From Actinomyces johnsonii (lineage in GTDB: Bacteria > Actinomycetota > Actinomycetes > Actinomycetales > Actinomycetaceae), in the NCBI RefSeq assembly GCF_006546835.1, contig NZ_VICB01000023.1, forward strand, positions 1 to 64,000: a stretch of DNA of 64,000 bases, in the 5' to 3' direction. The notes under the pieces are model-generated. The model did no database searches and had not been told where the DNA came from. It saw nothing but the letters and a program-made list of their open reading frames with translations. Position 1 is the stretch's first letter, and each line of letters begins with the position of its first letter. A program made the position numbers and the translations under genes. Positions 8,188 through 16,986 of this stretch are shown in pieces.

Positions 8188-8634
8188 TCAGGCCTGGGCA
8201 TAGCGGTAGACGTTGGTCTCCCGCAGCTCGAAGCCGGCGCGGCGGTAGAGGCGGTTGGCGGCCTCGCGTGAAGGACGCGAGGTGAGGTCCACGGTACGTG
8301 CCCCCATCTTCCCGGCGTACTCGACGGCGGCCTCCACGAGGGCCTGGCCGGCGCCCTGGCCGCGGGCCTCGCTGTCGACGACGACGTCCTCCACCCAGGC
8401 GCGCAGGCCCGTGGGGATCGTGAAGGTCGCCAGCGTGAGCATGCCTAGGATCGGGGCGTTCCGGCCGGCGTCGGCCTCGGGGCGGAAGACGAAGAGGAAG
8501 ACCCCCTCCTGGGCGATGAAGGCCTCGCACTGCTCGGCGCTCAGCGCCGGGGCGCTGCGGGAGAGCTGCGGGATGAGGCGCTCCATGGCCTCGACGATCT
8601 CCGGGCTGGAGGCGGTGACGAGCTCGACGGTCAT
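8188..8634 (-). CDS. GNAT-family N-acetyltransferase
   Basis: 148 residues with the GNAT acetyl-CoA-binding motif A: VEDVVVDSEARGQGAGQALVE, including the RGQGAG loop. Followed by the expected C-terminal strand region (LYRRAGFELRETNVY). It acetylates an unknown primary amine on a small molecule or protein. AGGAG lies 7 nt before the ATG. The gene is convergent with the HAD cassette and shares its hairpin. It is a single gene with no neighbour that indicates the substrate. Confidence 0.87.
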   Translation of the reverse strand: MTVELVTASSPEIVEAMERLIPQLSRSAPALSAEQCEAFIAQEGVFLFVFRPEADAGRNAPILGMLTLATFTIPTGLRAWVEDVVVDSEARGQGAGQALVEAAVEYAGKMGARTVDLTSRPSREAANRLYRRAGFELRETNVYRYAQA

Positions 8635-8792
8635 GAGGAGTTCTCCTGCTGGTTGAAAAGAGGCGGCGGACCGAGACGGGGCACCCCCGCAACGGCTTCC
8701 TGTCAGCCTAGGAGCCTACCGCCTTGAGGAGCTCTGGGTGGTGAAGCGGCCCCACCGGCCGGAAGATTCGTATCGGACGCCCTGCGTCGCGG

Positions 8793-10166
8793 TCAGGTCG
8801 AGGCGCCGATGGTCTTGACTGTGGGATCCATGACGGCGGCCTCCACCAGCGCGGTGCCGCTGGTCAGATCCCGCAATCGCAGCACGTAGGGGTGATCTAC
8901 CGTGAACTCGATCGGCTTGTCCGGCTCTGGCGCCGCCATGACCGCCACCTCGCCCTCGCTCAGGGCTGCCGCAACCGTGCCCTCCTCGTCCAGGATGAGG
9001 CGCACCTGCTGGACCACGTGCGCCAGCGTGAGCCCGGGCGCGATCTTGTCCAGGCCCTCGGGCTTGAGCCCCTGCTCCTTCAGGAATTCGAGGAGCTCTT
9101 TGGGCTGGGAGGTGAGGTCCAGCTTGGGCAGGGCCAGTTTGACCTCTCGGGTTGTGGCGGAGTCGAGCGCGTCCGATGCTGCCGCCCAGGTCCCGGCGTC
9201 CATGGAAGAGGGCAGGTTCCCGGAGTCGGGCAGGACGACGTCGAGGGCGAGCTGGGAGTCCTCGGGGGAACCGTCGGCGTTACTCCCCCCGCCGGAGTAG
9301 TTCAGGCGCACGGCCGCCCAGCCCTGCCCGGTGGTGTAGGGGATGGAACGGGTGTCGTGCATCAGATCGGCCTTGATGGTCTTGCCGTCGGCGAGCGCGA
9401 AGTTCTTCGGTGACGTGTCCTCGGCCTTGAAGGGAGAGGCCCATTGGGCTGCGAAGAGCAGGGCGTTCTGCACCACCAGACGGGTGTCGCTCGTGACATT
9501 GATGCCGCTTTTCGGGATGAGGCCGGCCGTGTTGCGCGAGGCCCAGGCGTCGAGGTTCTTCTGCATCGAGTTCACGTTGATCTGCTCGATTTCGGCGGAG
9601 AACCAGCGCAGGACCGTATCGAGGTAGGACTGCTTGACTTGGAGGTCCTTCCTCTCGGCGATGAGGACGTGGTTGGCCAGGTGGACGAGCGGCTTGTCCG
9701 GGATCTTGTCGGGGTCGAAGCCCTTGAGGTCGCGGTCGTAGCGGTTCAGGGAGTTCTGGATGGCCGACCAGGCGCGGTCCCTCTCCTCGTCCGAGAGTCC
9801 CAGAAGCGCGTCATAGCCCTGGGCGGCGGCGTCCGTGGCACCATCGGCCAGGATCGCCATGACGAAGGCGAGGCTGAGCGGGGAGGCCATCGCCGTGGTA
9901 TCCGCAGCCTCCTTGAGGTAGTGGGCCAGGAGCCGACCGCCGAGCTGGTCGCAGGCGGAGGCCGCAGTGGTCACCTGCGAGGCGACCTCGGAGGGTGCCA
10001 CCGTCTCATGAGCGGTCTTGGAGGTCAGCGCCTTCCCGGATGCCGACGAGCACGACCCCAGCAGTGCCGCGACCGCGGGGACGAGTGCGGCCAGCGTCAG
10101 CAGGTGACGGCGGGACGGACCGTGATGGTCGAACTCGGGCGGGTTCGCGGGCGGGAACGGGGCCAT
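8793..10166 (-). CDS. Serpin-family protease inhibitor, Tat-type lipoprotein
   Basis: A 457-residue serpin. The N-terminus has SRRHLL followed by a hydrophobic stretch and lipobox LGSC with Cys39, so it is probably exported by Tat and lipid-anchored. Serpin landmarks are SPLSLAFVMAILADGA, NALLFAAQW, the hinge DEEGTVAAAL and the C-terminal block DHPYVLRLRDLTSGTA. Counting the reactive loop from the hinge as in alpha-1-antitrypsin (Gly P15, Thr P14) places P1 at about Met410 and P1' at Ala411, a pattern that targets elastase-like proteases. Small hinge residues (Val, Ala, Ala, Ala) indicate an inhibitory rather than a non-inhibitory serpin. Inhibition and target are inference. It is a single gene flanked by gaps on both sides. 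Confidence 0.92.
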   Translation of the reverse strand: MAPFPPANPPEFDHHGPSRRHLLTLAALVPAVAALLGSCSSASGKALTSKTAHETVAPSEVASQVTTAASACDQLGGRLLAHYLKEAADTTAMASPLSLAFVMAILADGATDAAAQGYDALLGLSDEERDRAWSAIQNSLNRYDRDLKGFDPDKIPDKPLVHLANHVLIAERKDLQVKQSYLDTVLRWFSAEIEQINVNSMQKNLDAWASRNTAGLIPKSGINVTSDTRLVVQNALLFAAQWASPFKAEDTSPKNFALADGKTIKADLMHDTRSIPYTTGQGWAAVRLNYSGGGSNADGSPEDSQLALDVVLPDSGNLPSSMDAGTWAAASDALDSATTREVKLALPKLDLTSQPKELLEFLKEQGLKPEGLDKIAPGLTLAHVVQQVRLILDEEGTVAAALSEGEVAVMAAPEPDKPIEFTVDHPYVLRLRDLTSGTALVEAAVMDPTVKTIGAST

Positions 10167-10468
10167 AGGGACAGGCTAGGGATGTCTCCGGGGGCTGTCA
10201 GGGCATTGGTGGCGACACGGCATGGGGAAACATCCCCGATCGCGCGCCGGCTTACTGCCGACCAGCTGCCTTCCGAGCATCGTCCTACCGTTATCCACGA
10301 CCGTGCGATCGACAGGGCTCGGCCGGATCCACTGTGATGCGTCGCCCCGCCTGAATCGGCCGCCCCGGACGTCGGTCGCGAGTAGGCTTCCGACTAAGGT
10401 CCTACGATGGGCCCGCAGGTGCTGACACATCTTCCCGCGTCCTGCCTCCGCCCCCAGGAAGGTTACTC
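10167..10468. other. Divergent intergenic region, serpin / PAS protein
   Basis: About 300 bp between two divergent genes, so it must hold both promoters. A possible -10 element TACGAT (10403-10408) precedes the PAS gene, but no matching -35 is visible. TTATCCACG at 10291-10299 is one base from a DnaA box and is probably chance. The ribosome binding site GGAAGG for the PAS gene is at its right end. I see no gene in it. Confidence 0.4.
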
Positions 10469-11833
10469 ATGGTCGAGTCCGCCGCTCCCGTCGAGCACGT
10501 CTTCGCCGCCGACGAGCTCTTCTTCTCCACCACGGACTCCCACGGTCGCATCCGCCGCGCCAACTCCACCTTCATGCGCCTGTCCGGCTATCCACGCGGC
10601 GCCCTGGTGGGACGTGCCCACAACGTCGTCCGGCACGCGGACATGCCCGCGGGCCTGTTCCGCAGCATCTGGGAAGCCATCGAGGAGGGATGGGCCGCCA
10701 GCGCCTACATCACCAACCGCTCCTCCGACGACGGCCGCTACCGCGTTTTCGCCACGATCGTTCCCTCCGGATCCGGCTACCTGTCCGTGCGCACGCTGCC
10801 GATGCTCACCGACCTGCGCGACGACGTCGAGGCCGCCTACGCCCGGGTCCGCGAGGTCGAGGAGGCCTCGGCCGCGGCCGGCTCGACGCGCCGGGAGGCG
10901 GCCGCGGCGGGGCAGGCCGCCCTCCTGGCCGAACTGCGGGCCCTGGGCTACGCCGACACCATCGACTTCACCCGCCGGGTGCTGGTCGCCGAGGTCGGCG
11001 AGCTCCTGGCCCACGGTGTCGGCATCCCCGACAGTCCGCAGGCCAGCGGCCCCGTTGCCCGGATCCTGGCCGCCATGAGCCGTATCGAGTCCGAGACCGC
11101 CGGGCTCGTCAGCATCCTCAAGGAGGGGCAGCGGCTCGTCGACCTCCTGGGGAAGCGGGCCGGTGAGATCGGGGCCCTCTCGGTCCGCCTGGGCGCCCTG
11201 CGCGAGGCCATGCGGGCCGTCAGCGCGGATGTCGCGGTCCTCGGGCAGGGACAGCGGGCCGACGACGTCGCCGAGCGCTGTCAGCAGGTCGACGCCCTGG
11301 TTCTGGAGTGCTGCGAGCAGCTTCACCCGCTGCGCAGTCAGATCGAGGAGCTGCGCGGAGACCTGGACTCGGCAAGCTTCCGCGTCGCCCTGGCCCGCCT
11401 GCACAACCTGGCGGCCGGGCTCTTCGCCCTCCAGATCATCGAGGGTGAGGACGAGGTTGACGCCTACGACGCCGTCGGCAGCCTCAAGGAGCTGTGCACG
11501 GCGCTGGGCGACGGCGCCGACGCCCTGACCGAGCGCGTGGCCCTCCTGGATGCGCGCCGCGAGCTAGTGGGCGGCGAGCTGGACCTCGTGGCCGAGGACC
11601 TCGGCGTCATTCAGGGCCCAATCCTGGAACTGATGGAGGCGGCCGCGGCCGCCGGCGCCGGGCGGGCCGACTCCGTGGCCGCCGCGCGCGCTCTGGTCGA
11701 CCAGGGCTTCGCCGAGGCCCGGGATCTGGCCGACCTGGCCGTGCGTGTGCGCGATCTGGAGGTCCCCTACGAGGCCGAAGCCATCAACACCTGCCTGGCC
11801 GACGTGCGCGCCGCCCTGGACGAGCTCGAGTAG
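10469..11833 (+). CDS. Aer-like PAS-domain protein without transmembrane or MCP module
   Basis: 454 residues. Residues about 15-115 form a PAS domain that resembles the FAD-binding redox sensor of the aerotaxis receptor Aer: STTDSHGRIRRANSTFMRLS, HNVVRHADMP and NRSSDDGRYRVFATIVPSGS. The remaining roughly 340 residues are Ala/Glu/Leu/Arg-rich helices resembling a long coiled coil. I see no membrane segment, HAMP domain or typical chemoreceptor signalling hairpin motif. Flagellar or chemotaxis genes are absent from the window. It is probably a cytosolic redox or oxygen sensor with an unknown output. The ATG is preceded by GGAAGG. PAS assignment is firm; ligand and partners are inference. Confidence 0.82.
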   Translation: MVESAAPVEHVFAADELFFSTTDSHGRIRRANSTFMRLSGYPRGALVGRAHNVVRHADMPAGLFRSIWEAIEEGWAASAYITNRSSDDGRYRVFATIVPSGSGYLSVRTLPMLTDLRDDVEAAYARVREVEEASAAAGSTRREAAAAGQAALLAELRALGYADTIDFTRRVLVAEVGELLAHGVGIPDSPQASGPVARILAAMSRIESETAGLVSILKEGQRLVDLLGKRAGEIGALSVRLGALREAMRAVSADVAVLGQGQRADDVAERCQQVDALVLECCEQLHPLRSQIEELRGDLDSASFRVALARLHNLAAGLFALQIIEGEDEVDAYDAVGSLKELCTALGDGADALTERVALLDARRELVGGELDLVAEDLGVIQGPILELMEAAAAAGAGRADSVAAARALVDQGFAEARDLADLAVRVRDLEVPYEAEAINTCLADVRAALDELE

Positions 11834-11871
11834 CCGGCTGCCACAGCCCCCTCGGGGCGCGTCGACGCGAG

Positions 11872-13113
11872 CTAGCTGCGGACCAGCTCGACGAGCACCT
11901 CGGCGTGGTCGGTGTGAGGGAACATGTCGAACAGGCGGGCCCGCACCACGCGCATCGAGGGCAGGTGTGCCAGATCCGCCGTCAATGTGCGGGGGTTGCA
12001 GGAGGAGTAGAGCACGCGTTCCACACCTGAGGCCTCGATCCGAGTGGCCAGCTGCTCCCCGATCCCGCGTCGGGGCGGGTTGACTACGAGCAGGTCCGGC
12101 CGCTCCACCCCGGACACCCCCGAGGCGCTGCCGCCCGGTGCGGCCGGGTCCAGGACGCGGGCGTCACCGGCCTCGAAGCGCACGAGCGCAGGATCCAGCC
12201 CCATGAGGGCGGCGGCATCGCGCGCCCCGGTGATGGCCGGGGCCGAGACCTCCACCCCCAGGATCCGGCGGCCGGGCGCGGCCAGGGCCAGGGCGAATCC
12301 TCCGACGCCGCAGAACAGGTCCCATACCCGGGCCGGCTCGGACTCCCGGGCCCAGGCTCGGGCGGTGGCGTAGAGCGCCTCGGCCACCGCCGTATTCGTC
12401 TGGAAGAAGGAACGGGTGGGCAGGTAGAGCGGCAGCTCGACGTCGTCGGGGTGCCGCTGCCCGGACGGGGCGCCCGATTCCGACGACGGCAGACTCAGTC
12501 GCATGAGGAGCCGGTCCTCAGCGGTCAGGACGATCTCCTCGGGGCCCTCGATGACCGCCTGATGGATGCCCTGGATATTGACTCCGACCACCGCCAGTTG
12601 AGGCAGGCGGCGGCGCAAGTCGGTCATCGCAGCGCGCAGCTGGTCCAGGTGGCGCCGGGAACGTAGAACGAAACGCACCATGAGGTCGTCGTCGGGCGAG
12701 GCGGTCACCAGGACGTGCTTGAGCTCGCCGCGGCGCGCGGGCACGTCGTAGGGGCGCAGGTCCAGGTCGGTGATGAGATCTGCCAGGACCGGCAGGGCCG
12801 CCCCGATCGCCGGCACGTGCAGCGGGCAGGTGCGCAGGTCGACACCGTGGCCGGTGCCGTCGAGGATTCCCAAAGTGGGGCGGGCGGCGGTCCCGGCCAC
12901 CGCCATCTTCGCCTTGTTGCGGAAGTGCTCCGGAGCACTTCCGACCGGCGGTTCCCATCGGTCGGCGGGGACGTGCTCGGCCAGCAGGGAGGAGACGCGC
13001 GACTGCTTGGCGGCCAGCTGGCTTAGCGGCGGCAGGGACAGGTGAGGGCAGGAGCGGCAGGTACCGGAGTCGTGGAGCGCGCACGGCGGCGCCTGCGGCG
13101 CGATCACCGACAT
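11872..13113 (-). CDS. rlmC: 23S rRNA (uracil-C5)-methyltransferase RlmC
   Basis: A 413-residue RlmC/RumB-type enzyme that uses SAM to methylate a uridine of 23S rRNA. Iron-sulfur cluster cysteines are C11, C19, C22 and C96, as in RumB. The SAM motif is VWDLFCGVGGFALAL. Catalytic Cys372 (YSSCNPRTL) and general-base Glu405 (HTDHAEVL) are present, as is the NPPRRGIG block. The RGELKHVLVT and FRNKAKM segments match RlmC better than RlmD or TrmA. A GGGAGGGG lies just before the ATG. It is convergent with the PAS gene with only 38 bp between, and the tRNA-Thr lies upstream. Confidence 0.93.
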   Translation of the reverse strand: MSVIAPQAPPCALHDSGTCRSCPHLSLPPLSQLAAKQSRVSSLLAEHVPADRWEPPVGSAPEHFRNKAKMAVAGTAARPTLGILDGTGHGVDLRTCPLHVPAIGAALPVLADLITDLDLRPYDVPARRGELKHVLVTASPDDDLMVRFVLRSRRHLDQLRAAMTDLRRRLPQLAVVGVNIQGIHQAVIEGPEEIVLTAEDRLLMRLSLPSSESGAPSGQRHPDDVELPLYLPTRSFFQTNTAVAEALYATARAWARESEPARVWDLFCGVGGFALALAAPGRRILGVEVSAPAITGARDAAALMGLDPALVRFEAGDARVLDPAAPGGSASGVSGVERPDLLVVNPPRRGIGEQLATRIEASGVERVLYSSCNPRTLTADLAHLPSMRVVRARLFDMFPHTDHAEVLVELVRS

Positions 13114-13192
13114 GTCCCCTCCCGGTGGTGAGCTCGATGCCGGTCCGCGAGACGATGGCGGCGTCAGGACCTGGACGGCTGCGGCCGATGAG

Positions 13193-13268
13193 TGGAGCCG
13201 CTTGTCGGACTCGAACCGACGACCTGCTGTTTACAAGACAGCTGCTCTACCAACTGAGCTAAAGCGGC
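13193..13268 (-). tRNA. tRNA-Thr (anticodon UGU)
   Basis: Read on the minus strand the sequence folds as a cloverleaf. The acceptor stem GCCGCTT pairs with AAGCGGC, the D arm contains AGCTCAGTTGGTAGAGC, the anticodon stem GCTGT/ACAGC encloses CTTGTAA with anticodon TGT, and the T arm is GTCGGTTCGAGTCCGAC. The discriminator is T and CCA is encoded. It reads ACA codons, with wobble. It lies in the gap between rlmC and the DsbA-like gene. Confidence 0.96.
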
Positions 13269-13403
13269 GTACGGCCGGCGAGGCGGCCGCAGGTGCGGGG
13301 GATAGTCTGGCACAGACCGACCCGGGGCGGGAAACCGACGAGTGCGAGCCTGCTCCGGTGTCGGGAGGAATCGTACGGGACCCGTGCGAGACGTGCGTTC
13401 GGC

Positions 13404-14351
13404 TCAGCCCTGCTCCGCCGTGCCCTCCTCGGCCCCTTGCTGCTCAGCGGGCTGCTCGGCCGGTTGTTCGGCCGGCTGCTGGGAGGGCTGCTGGGAAGGT
13501 TGCGCCGTCGGCGTGGTGCCGGTGACGAGCTCGGTCAGGGCCGTCGACGACTGCAGCTTGTTCAGGTCGACTTTCTCACCCTTGAAGAAGACGGACGGGG
13601 TGGCCTGGAGGCCCCTGTCGGCGAAGGCCTTGTCTCCGAGTGCGACCCAGTTCTTGTACTTGTTGGAGTCGATGGCGGCCTTGAATTTGGCGGATACCTC
13701 GGCGGGAACATTCACCTTGTTGGCGGCGGCGACCAGACCCTCGACGCTCATGTTGCTCTGGTTCTTGGTCTGTATGAACTGGGAGAAGATCTCGAAGGCG
13801 GCGCCGTGGAAGCTCAGCGATTGCGCCGGGGCCTCGTCGAGCACCACGCCCATGGCGTTCATGACCACGCTGGTCCACTCCTGGTCGAGGAGCTTGCAGG
13901 GGTGAAGGGCCAGGGTGATCTTCTTATCGCTCAGGAGCTGGTTGATCTCCTGGGTGTGAGTGCCCTCGAACTGGGCGCAGTGCGAGCAGGAGTAGTCGAA
14001 GTAGATGTCCAGAACGGGCGCGGAGGCGGTAATGGTGTCGAGTTTGTTGCCCTCCCCGTAGGTCCAGGAGGCGTCTGCCAGGACCTGCTTGGGGACACCG
14101 CTCTGGTCCGCCTTCTTGGTGGCCAGGCCCTTGCCCGCGGCCGGGAACTCCTTCTTGTTCCGGTTGACCGCCAGATAACCCAGGTAGCCCAGGCCGCCGG
14201 CCGCGGCCACTCCCGCGCCTCCGATGAAGCTGCGGCGGGCGATCGTGTTGCGGCGCGCACGGCGGGCCTCTGCCTCTCGCAGCTCCTTGGCCTTGAGACG
14301 TGCGGCCTCACGGCGCTGGGCCTTGGACGGGCGGGGCTGGTTAGTGGACAA
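13404..14351 (-). CDS. Membrane-anchored DsbA-like disulfide oxidoreductase
   Basis: 315 residues. A basic cytosolic N-terminus is followed by one membrane segment (about residues 42-62) and an extracytoplasmic thioredoxin-fold domain with C122-S-H-C125 (DYSCSHCAQFEG), plus the cis-Pro loop QATPSVFFKG. This architecture matches DsbA/MdbA-type enzymes that form disulfides in exported actinobacterial proteins; the CSHC motif differs from the CPHC of classical DsbA. The C-terminus is a Gln/Pro/Glu-rich low-complexity tail encoded by a 12-bp repeat. The start is TTG, supported by AAGGAG 7 nt upstream. Exported neighbours with several cysteines, such as the protease at 55126, are plausible substrates. 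Confidence 0.88.
   Translation of the reverse strand: MSTNQPRPSKAQRREAARLKAKELREAEARRARRNTIARRSFIGGAGVAAAGGLGYLGYLAVNRNKKEFPAAGKGLATKKADQSGVPKQVLADASWTYGEGNKLDTITASAPVLDIYFDYSCSHCAQFEGTHTQEINQLLSDKKITLALHPCKLLDQEWTSVVMNAMGVVLDEAPAQSLSFHGAAFEIFSQFIQTKNQSNMSVEGLVAAANKVNVPAEVSAKFKAAIDSNKYKNWVALGDKAFADRGLQATPSVFFKGEKVDLNKLQSSTALTELVTGTTPTAQPSQQPSQQPAEQPAEQPAEQQGAEEGTAEQG
13450..13497. repeat. 12-bp tandem repeat in DsbA-like gene
   Basis: Four adjacent 12-base units (GGCTGCTCGGCC, GGTTGTTCGGCC, GGCTGCTGGGAG, GGCTGCTGGGAA) in frame near the 3' end of the DsbA-like gene. They encode alternating Gln-Pro-Ser-Gln and Gln-Pro-Ala-Glu units. Such a repeat can change copy number by slippage without shifting the frame, varying the length of the extracytoplasmic tail. 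Confidence 0.8.
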
Positions 14352-14502
14352 CTCGGTGCTCCTTGTGGTGCGTGGGCAAGCGGACGACGAAGAAGATGAA
14401 TCATCAACGAGTCATAGCCATATCAGTGTCATTCTGCCCGACGAACCTGTTGGAAACCACGCCTGACGTCTGCCGCCAGCGGATTGTGACGCATCGGTCG
14501 TT

Positions 14503-14532
14503 GCGGGGCCGGTCCGGCCCTGAGCGCCCCGC
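14503..14532 (-). terminator. Hairpin downstream of Ser/Thr kinase gene
   Basis: GCGGGGC (14503-14509) and GCCCCGC (14526-14532) form 7-bp arms about 20 bp after the kinase stop codon on the minus strand. The loop can form a smaller CCGG stem. No T run follows. The remaining bases up to 14351 show nothing else recognisable except the promoter-proximal side of the DsbA-like gene. Confidence 0.45.
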
Positions 14533-14553
14533 TGCCGCGTCGGCCTGAGGGGC

Positions 14554-16608
14554 TTAGAAGGGGCTGAGAGAGGGGGAAGGAGCCAATCCCATGGCGCACA
14601 GGACGAAGGTGAAGAGGCCGATGAGCATGAGGCTCGTGCAGATGCTGTTTCGGCGCAGGGGATTGGTCGCGATCATGTTGGCGATGTGCGCCCCTCCGCG
14701 ACGCGTGGGAGCCCCCCAGGGGATCAGCCACAGGGTCAGGAGATAAAGGGCTTCGGTCGACATGAAGAGCAAGGAGAGCGTGCTGGTGACGGTTACGGAG
14801 TAGGTGGTATCCGTGGTGATATCGACGAAGTTCCGGCCCACGAGATAGAAGTAGAGCATGCTCACGCTAAAGGCGAGGAGAGCGGCGAAACCAGTTGAGA
14901 ACAGCGAGCGCAGCAGGTACCACGGCGTCGCCGCCCACATGAGAGAGGTGTCGGCCGGCGAGGTGGAGCCGCGCTGAAGCCGGTTCCAGCGCCGGGCGTC
15001 CTGGGCCCGGCCGACGGTGCCGGCCACCAGGGTCAGAATTGAGGCGAGGATGGCGGTCCACCCCGGTCTTATGATCCCCACGGTGGACAGCGTGAACCCG
15101 AGGATCAGGAGCATCAGCGGGCGCCGCTGCGGCTCCTGCGCCCACTCGGGCAGCTCTCCGGCGCGGGCGGGGACAGCCGAACGCTGAGCCCGAACCGGTT
15201 GGGCGCCGGTCATCATCGGCCCCGTCATCGCCCCTGCCGCTGGGCGGGCGGCGACCTGGGAGTAGCCGGGTTGAGCCGTCGTCGGGTGGTACCCCGAGTA
15301 GGGGAACATCGGTACCTGCCCGGATGGCGCGGGCCGTGGATAGGCCCCCGACGACGCCATGGGAGCGGGGCTTCCGACTCCGTACTGCATCGACTGCGCC
15401 GGGCCCGTCGGCATCGGGGAGCCGTTCCGGTACCACGACCGCGGTGGAATGGCGGGCGGGGGCTGAACCGAAGCGGCCGAGGACGCCGACGGCGCCGTCA
15501 TGTAGCCGTATCCGCCGTCAGCGGCGGAGCCCGCCGAGACGGGGCTGCCGTAGGCGGCCGGAGAGGCCGAGGACGCACTGCCGGCGCTCTGCTGAATGCC
15601 GTAGCCGGTCGGAGCGATGCCGTAGCCCGGGATGTAGGTGCTCGTATTCGTCTCCGACTCGGCCGATTCGTCATCGGCCTCCGCCTCTTCCCCCTCCGCG
15701 CCCAGGAGCCGGTCGACGGCCTCCTGACCGGTGCCGCCCTCGGCGATCTCATCGAGCACCTCCAGCAGGCCATCCGGGCCCAGTCGGTTCTCGACCTCCG
15801 GGGCGAGCGCCGCTGTGAAGGCCCGCGCCAGGGCCGGGTTCTCCTGTTCCAGGTCACCCAGTTCCGGGGTGCCCGCGTAGACGCGGCGGAAGACCACCTG
15901 CCACGCCCCTGAACCGAAGGGCGCCAGTCCGGTGACGGTGAACAGGAGCACGCCCGCGCAGGCGTACCAGTCGACGTCGGGGGTCGGTTCCCCGCCGTCG
16001 AGCATCTCCGGGGGAATGAAACCGGGCGTACCGGTGACCTGACCGGTCTGAGTGAGCCGGACGTCGTCGGCCACCTGGGCGATGCCGAAGTCGATAAGAA
16101 CCGGGCCCTGGGCGCTGAGCATGACGTTGGAGGGCTTGAGGTCGCGGTGGATGACGCCGGCGGAGTGGACCGCGCGCAGCGAGTCGACCAGTCCGTGAGC
16201 CAGATCGGCCAGGTCTCGGGCGTCGGTGGTCAGGTCGTAGACGCCCTCGTGCTCCACCTCGTGCTGGAGGGTGGGGCCCTCGACGAGCTCGGTGATGACG
16301 AAGGTGATGCCCAGGGAGCCGTCCCCGGTCTCGATGTCCAGGATGCGGGCCACGCGCGTGTCCCTCACCCGGGCTAGGACGCTGGCCTCGCGGTCCAGGC
16401 GGCGCCGGGCCGTGGGGTCCGCGGCGATCTGGGGATGGAGGATCTTCATGGCCACGTGGCGGCCGCCCTCGTCGGCGGCCTCCCACACCACGCCCATTCC
16501 TCCGGCGCCCAGACGACGCAGAAGCCGGTAACCCCCCACCAGGGTTCCAGCGCGCAATTTGCTCAGGGTGACCGGTTCGCCCGGGTGCGCGTCGATGTTC
16601 TGCGTCAT
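14554..16608 (-). CDS. Ser/Thr protein kinase with polytopic membrane C-terminus
   Basis: 684 residues. The Hanks-type kinase domain occupies about residues 20-290: glycine loop LGAGGMG (33-39), Lys55 (AMK), catalytic HRDLKPSN with Asp156 and Asn161, DFG at Asp173 and the GTPGFIPPEM activation segment. A long Ser/Ala/Pro/Gly/Tyr-rich linker follows. The last roughly 180 residues hold several hydrophobic helices, so the kinase is anchored by a multi-pass domain instead of the single helix plus PASTA or NHL sensor typical of PknB and PknD. I chose the internal ATG (MTQNIDAHPG), where GGGG precedes it. No phosphatase or FHA gene is adjacent. The sensed signal is unknown. Confidence 0.9.
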   Translation of the reverse strand: MTQNIDAHPGEPVTLSKLRAGTLVGGYRLLRRLGAGGMGVVWEAADEGGRHVAMKILHPQIAADPTARRRLDREASVLARVRDTRVARILDIETGDGSLGITFVITELVEGPTLQHEVEHEGVYDLTTDARDLADLAHGLVDSLRAVHSAGVIHRDLKPSNVMLSAQGPVLIDFGIAQVADDVRLTQTGQVTGTPGFIPPEMLDGGEPTPDVDWYACAGVLLFTVTGLAPFGSGAWQVVFRRVYAGTPELGDLEQENPALARAFTAALAPEVENRLGPDGLLEVLDEIAEGGTGQEAVDRLLGAEGEEAEADDESAESETNTSTYIPGYGIAPTGYGIQQSAGSASSASPAAYGSPVSAGSAADGGYGYMTAPSASSAASVQPPPAIPPRSWYRNGSPMPTGPAQSMQYGVGSPAPMASSGAYPRPAPSGQVPMFPYSGYHPTTAQPGYSQVAARPAAGAMTGPMMTGAQPVRAQRSAVPARAGELPEWAQEPQRRPLMLLILGFTLSTVGIIRPGWTAILASILTLVAGTVGRAQDARRWNRLQRGSTSPADTSLMWAATPWYLLRSLFSTGFAALLAFSVSMLYFYLVGRNFVDITTDTTYSVTVTSTLSLLFMSTEALYLLTLWLIPWGAPTRRGGAHIANMIATNPLRRNSICTSLMLIGLFTFVLCAMGLAPSPSLSPF

Positions 16609-16986
16609 GGTCCCCACAGTACCGGGCTGTTTCAGCTCGTGGGTGCCCCTCACCTGTGGGGCTGTTCGCCCGACTGTGGGCCATATCGCGGGGAAAAGCC
16701 AGCGCTGGCGCCTATTCCCGGCGGTCGGGCGGCCCGCTGTCGGTGGAGGGGATGGGGAGGTCTACACCGACCGGAGTGTCGATACGGGCGGGCGAGCGGC
16801 ATCGGGGGCGATGGGTGGGCGCGTCGGTCGACGCCGGCACCTCCCCGGCCGGCCGGCCGAGGTTCTGTCGGGGTTTCGTCGACCAGGTGGCGTCCTTTCG
16901 TCGCCATTTCCGGAAAAGATCACCCTGAAAGATTGCTATGAATCGCTGGCCAAACCGTGAAGGGTGTGTCAGTATGAACCCGTCCA

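Noticed and set aside
13197-13268. A tRNA-linked integration site for a mobile element
   Set aside because: No integrase, no direct repeat of the tRNA 3' end and no phage-like genes occur nearby.
13112-13525. A 137-codon frame over the tRNA-Thr
   Set aside because: It crosses the tRNA on the opposite strand and overlaps the DsbA-like gene; not coding.
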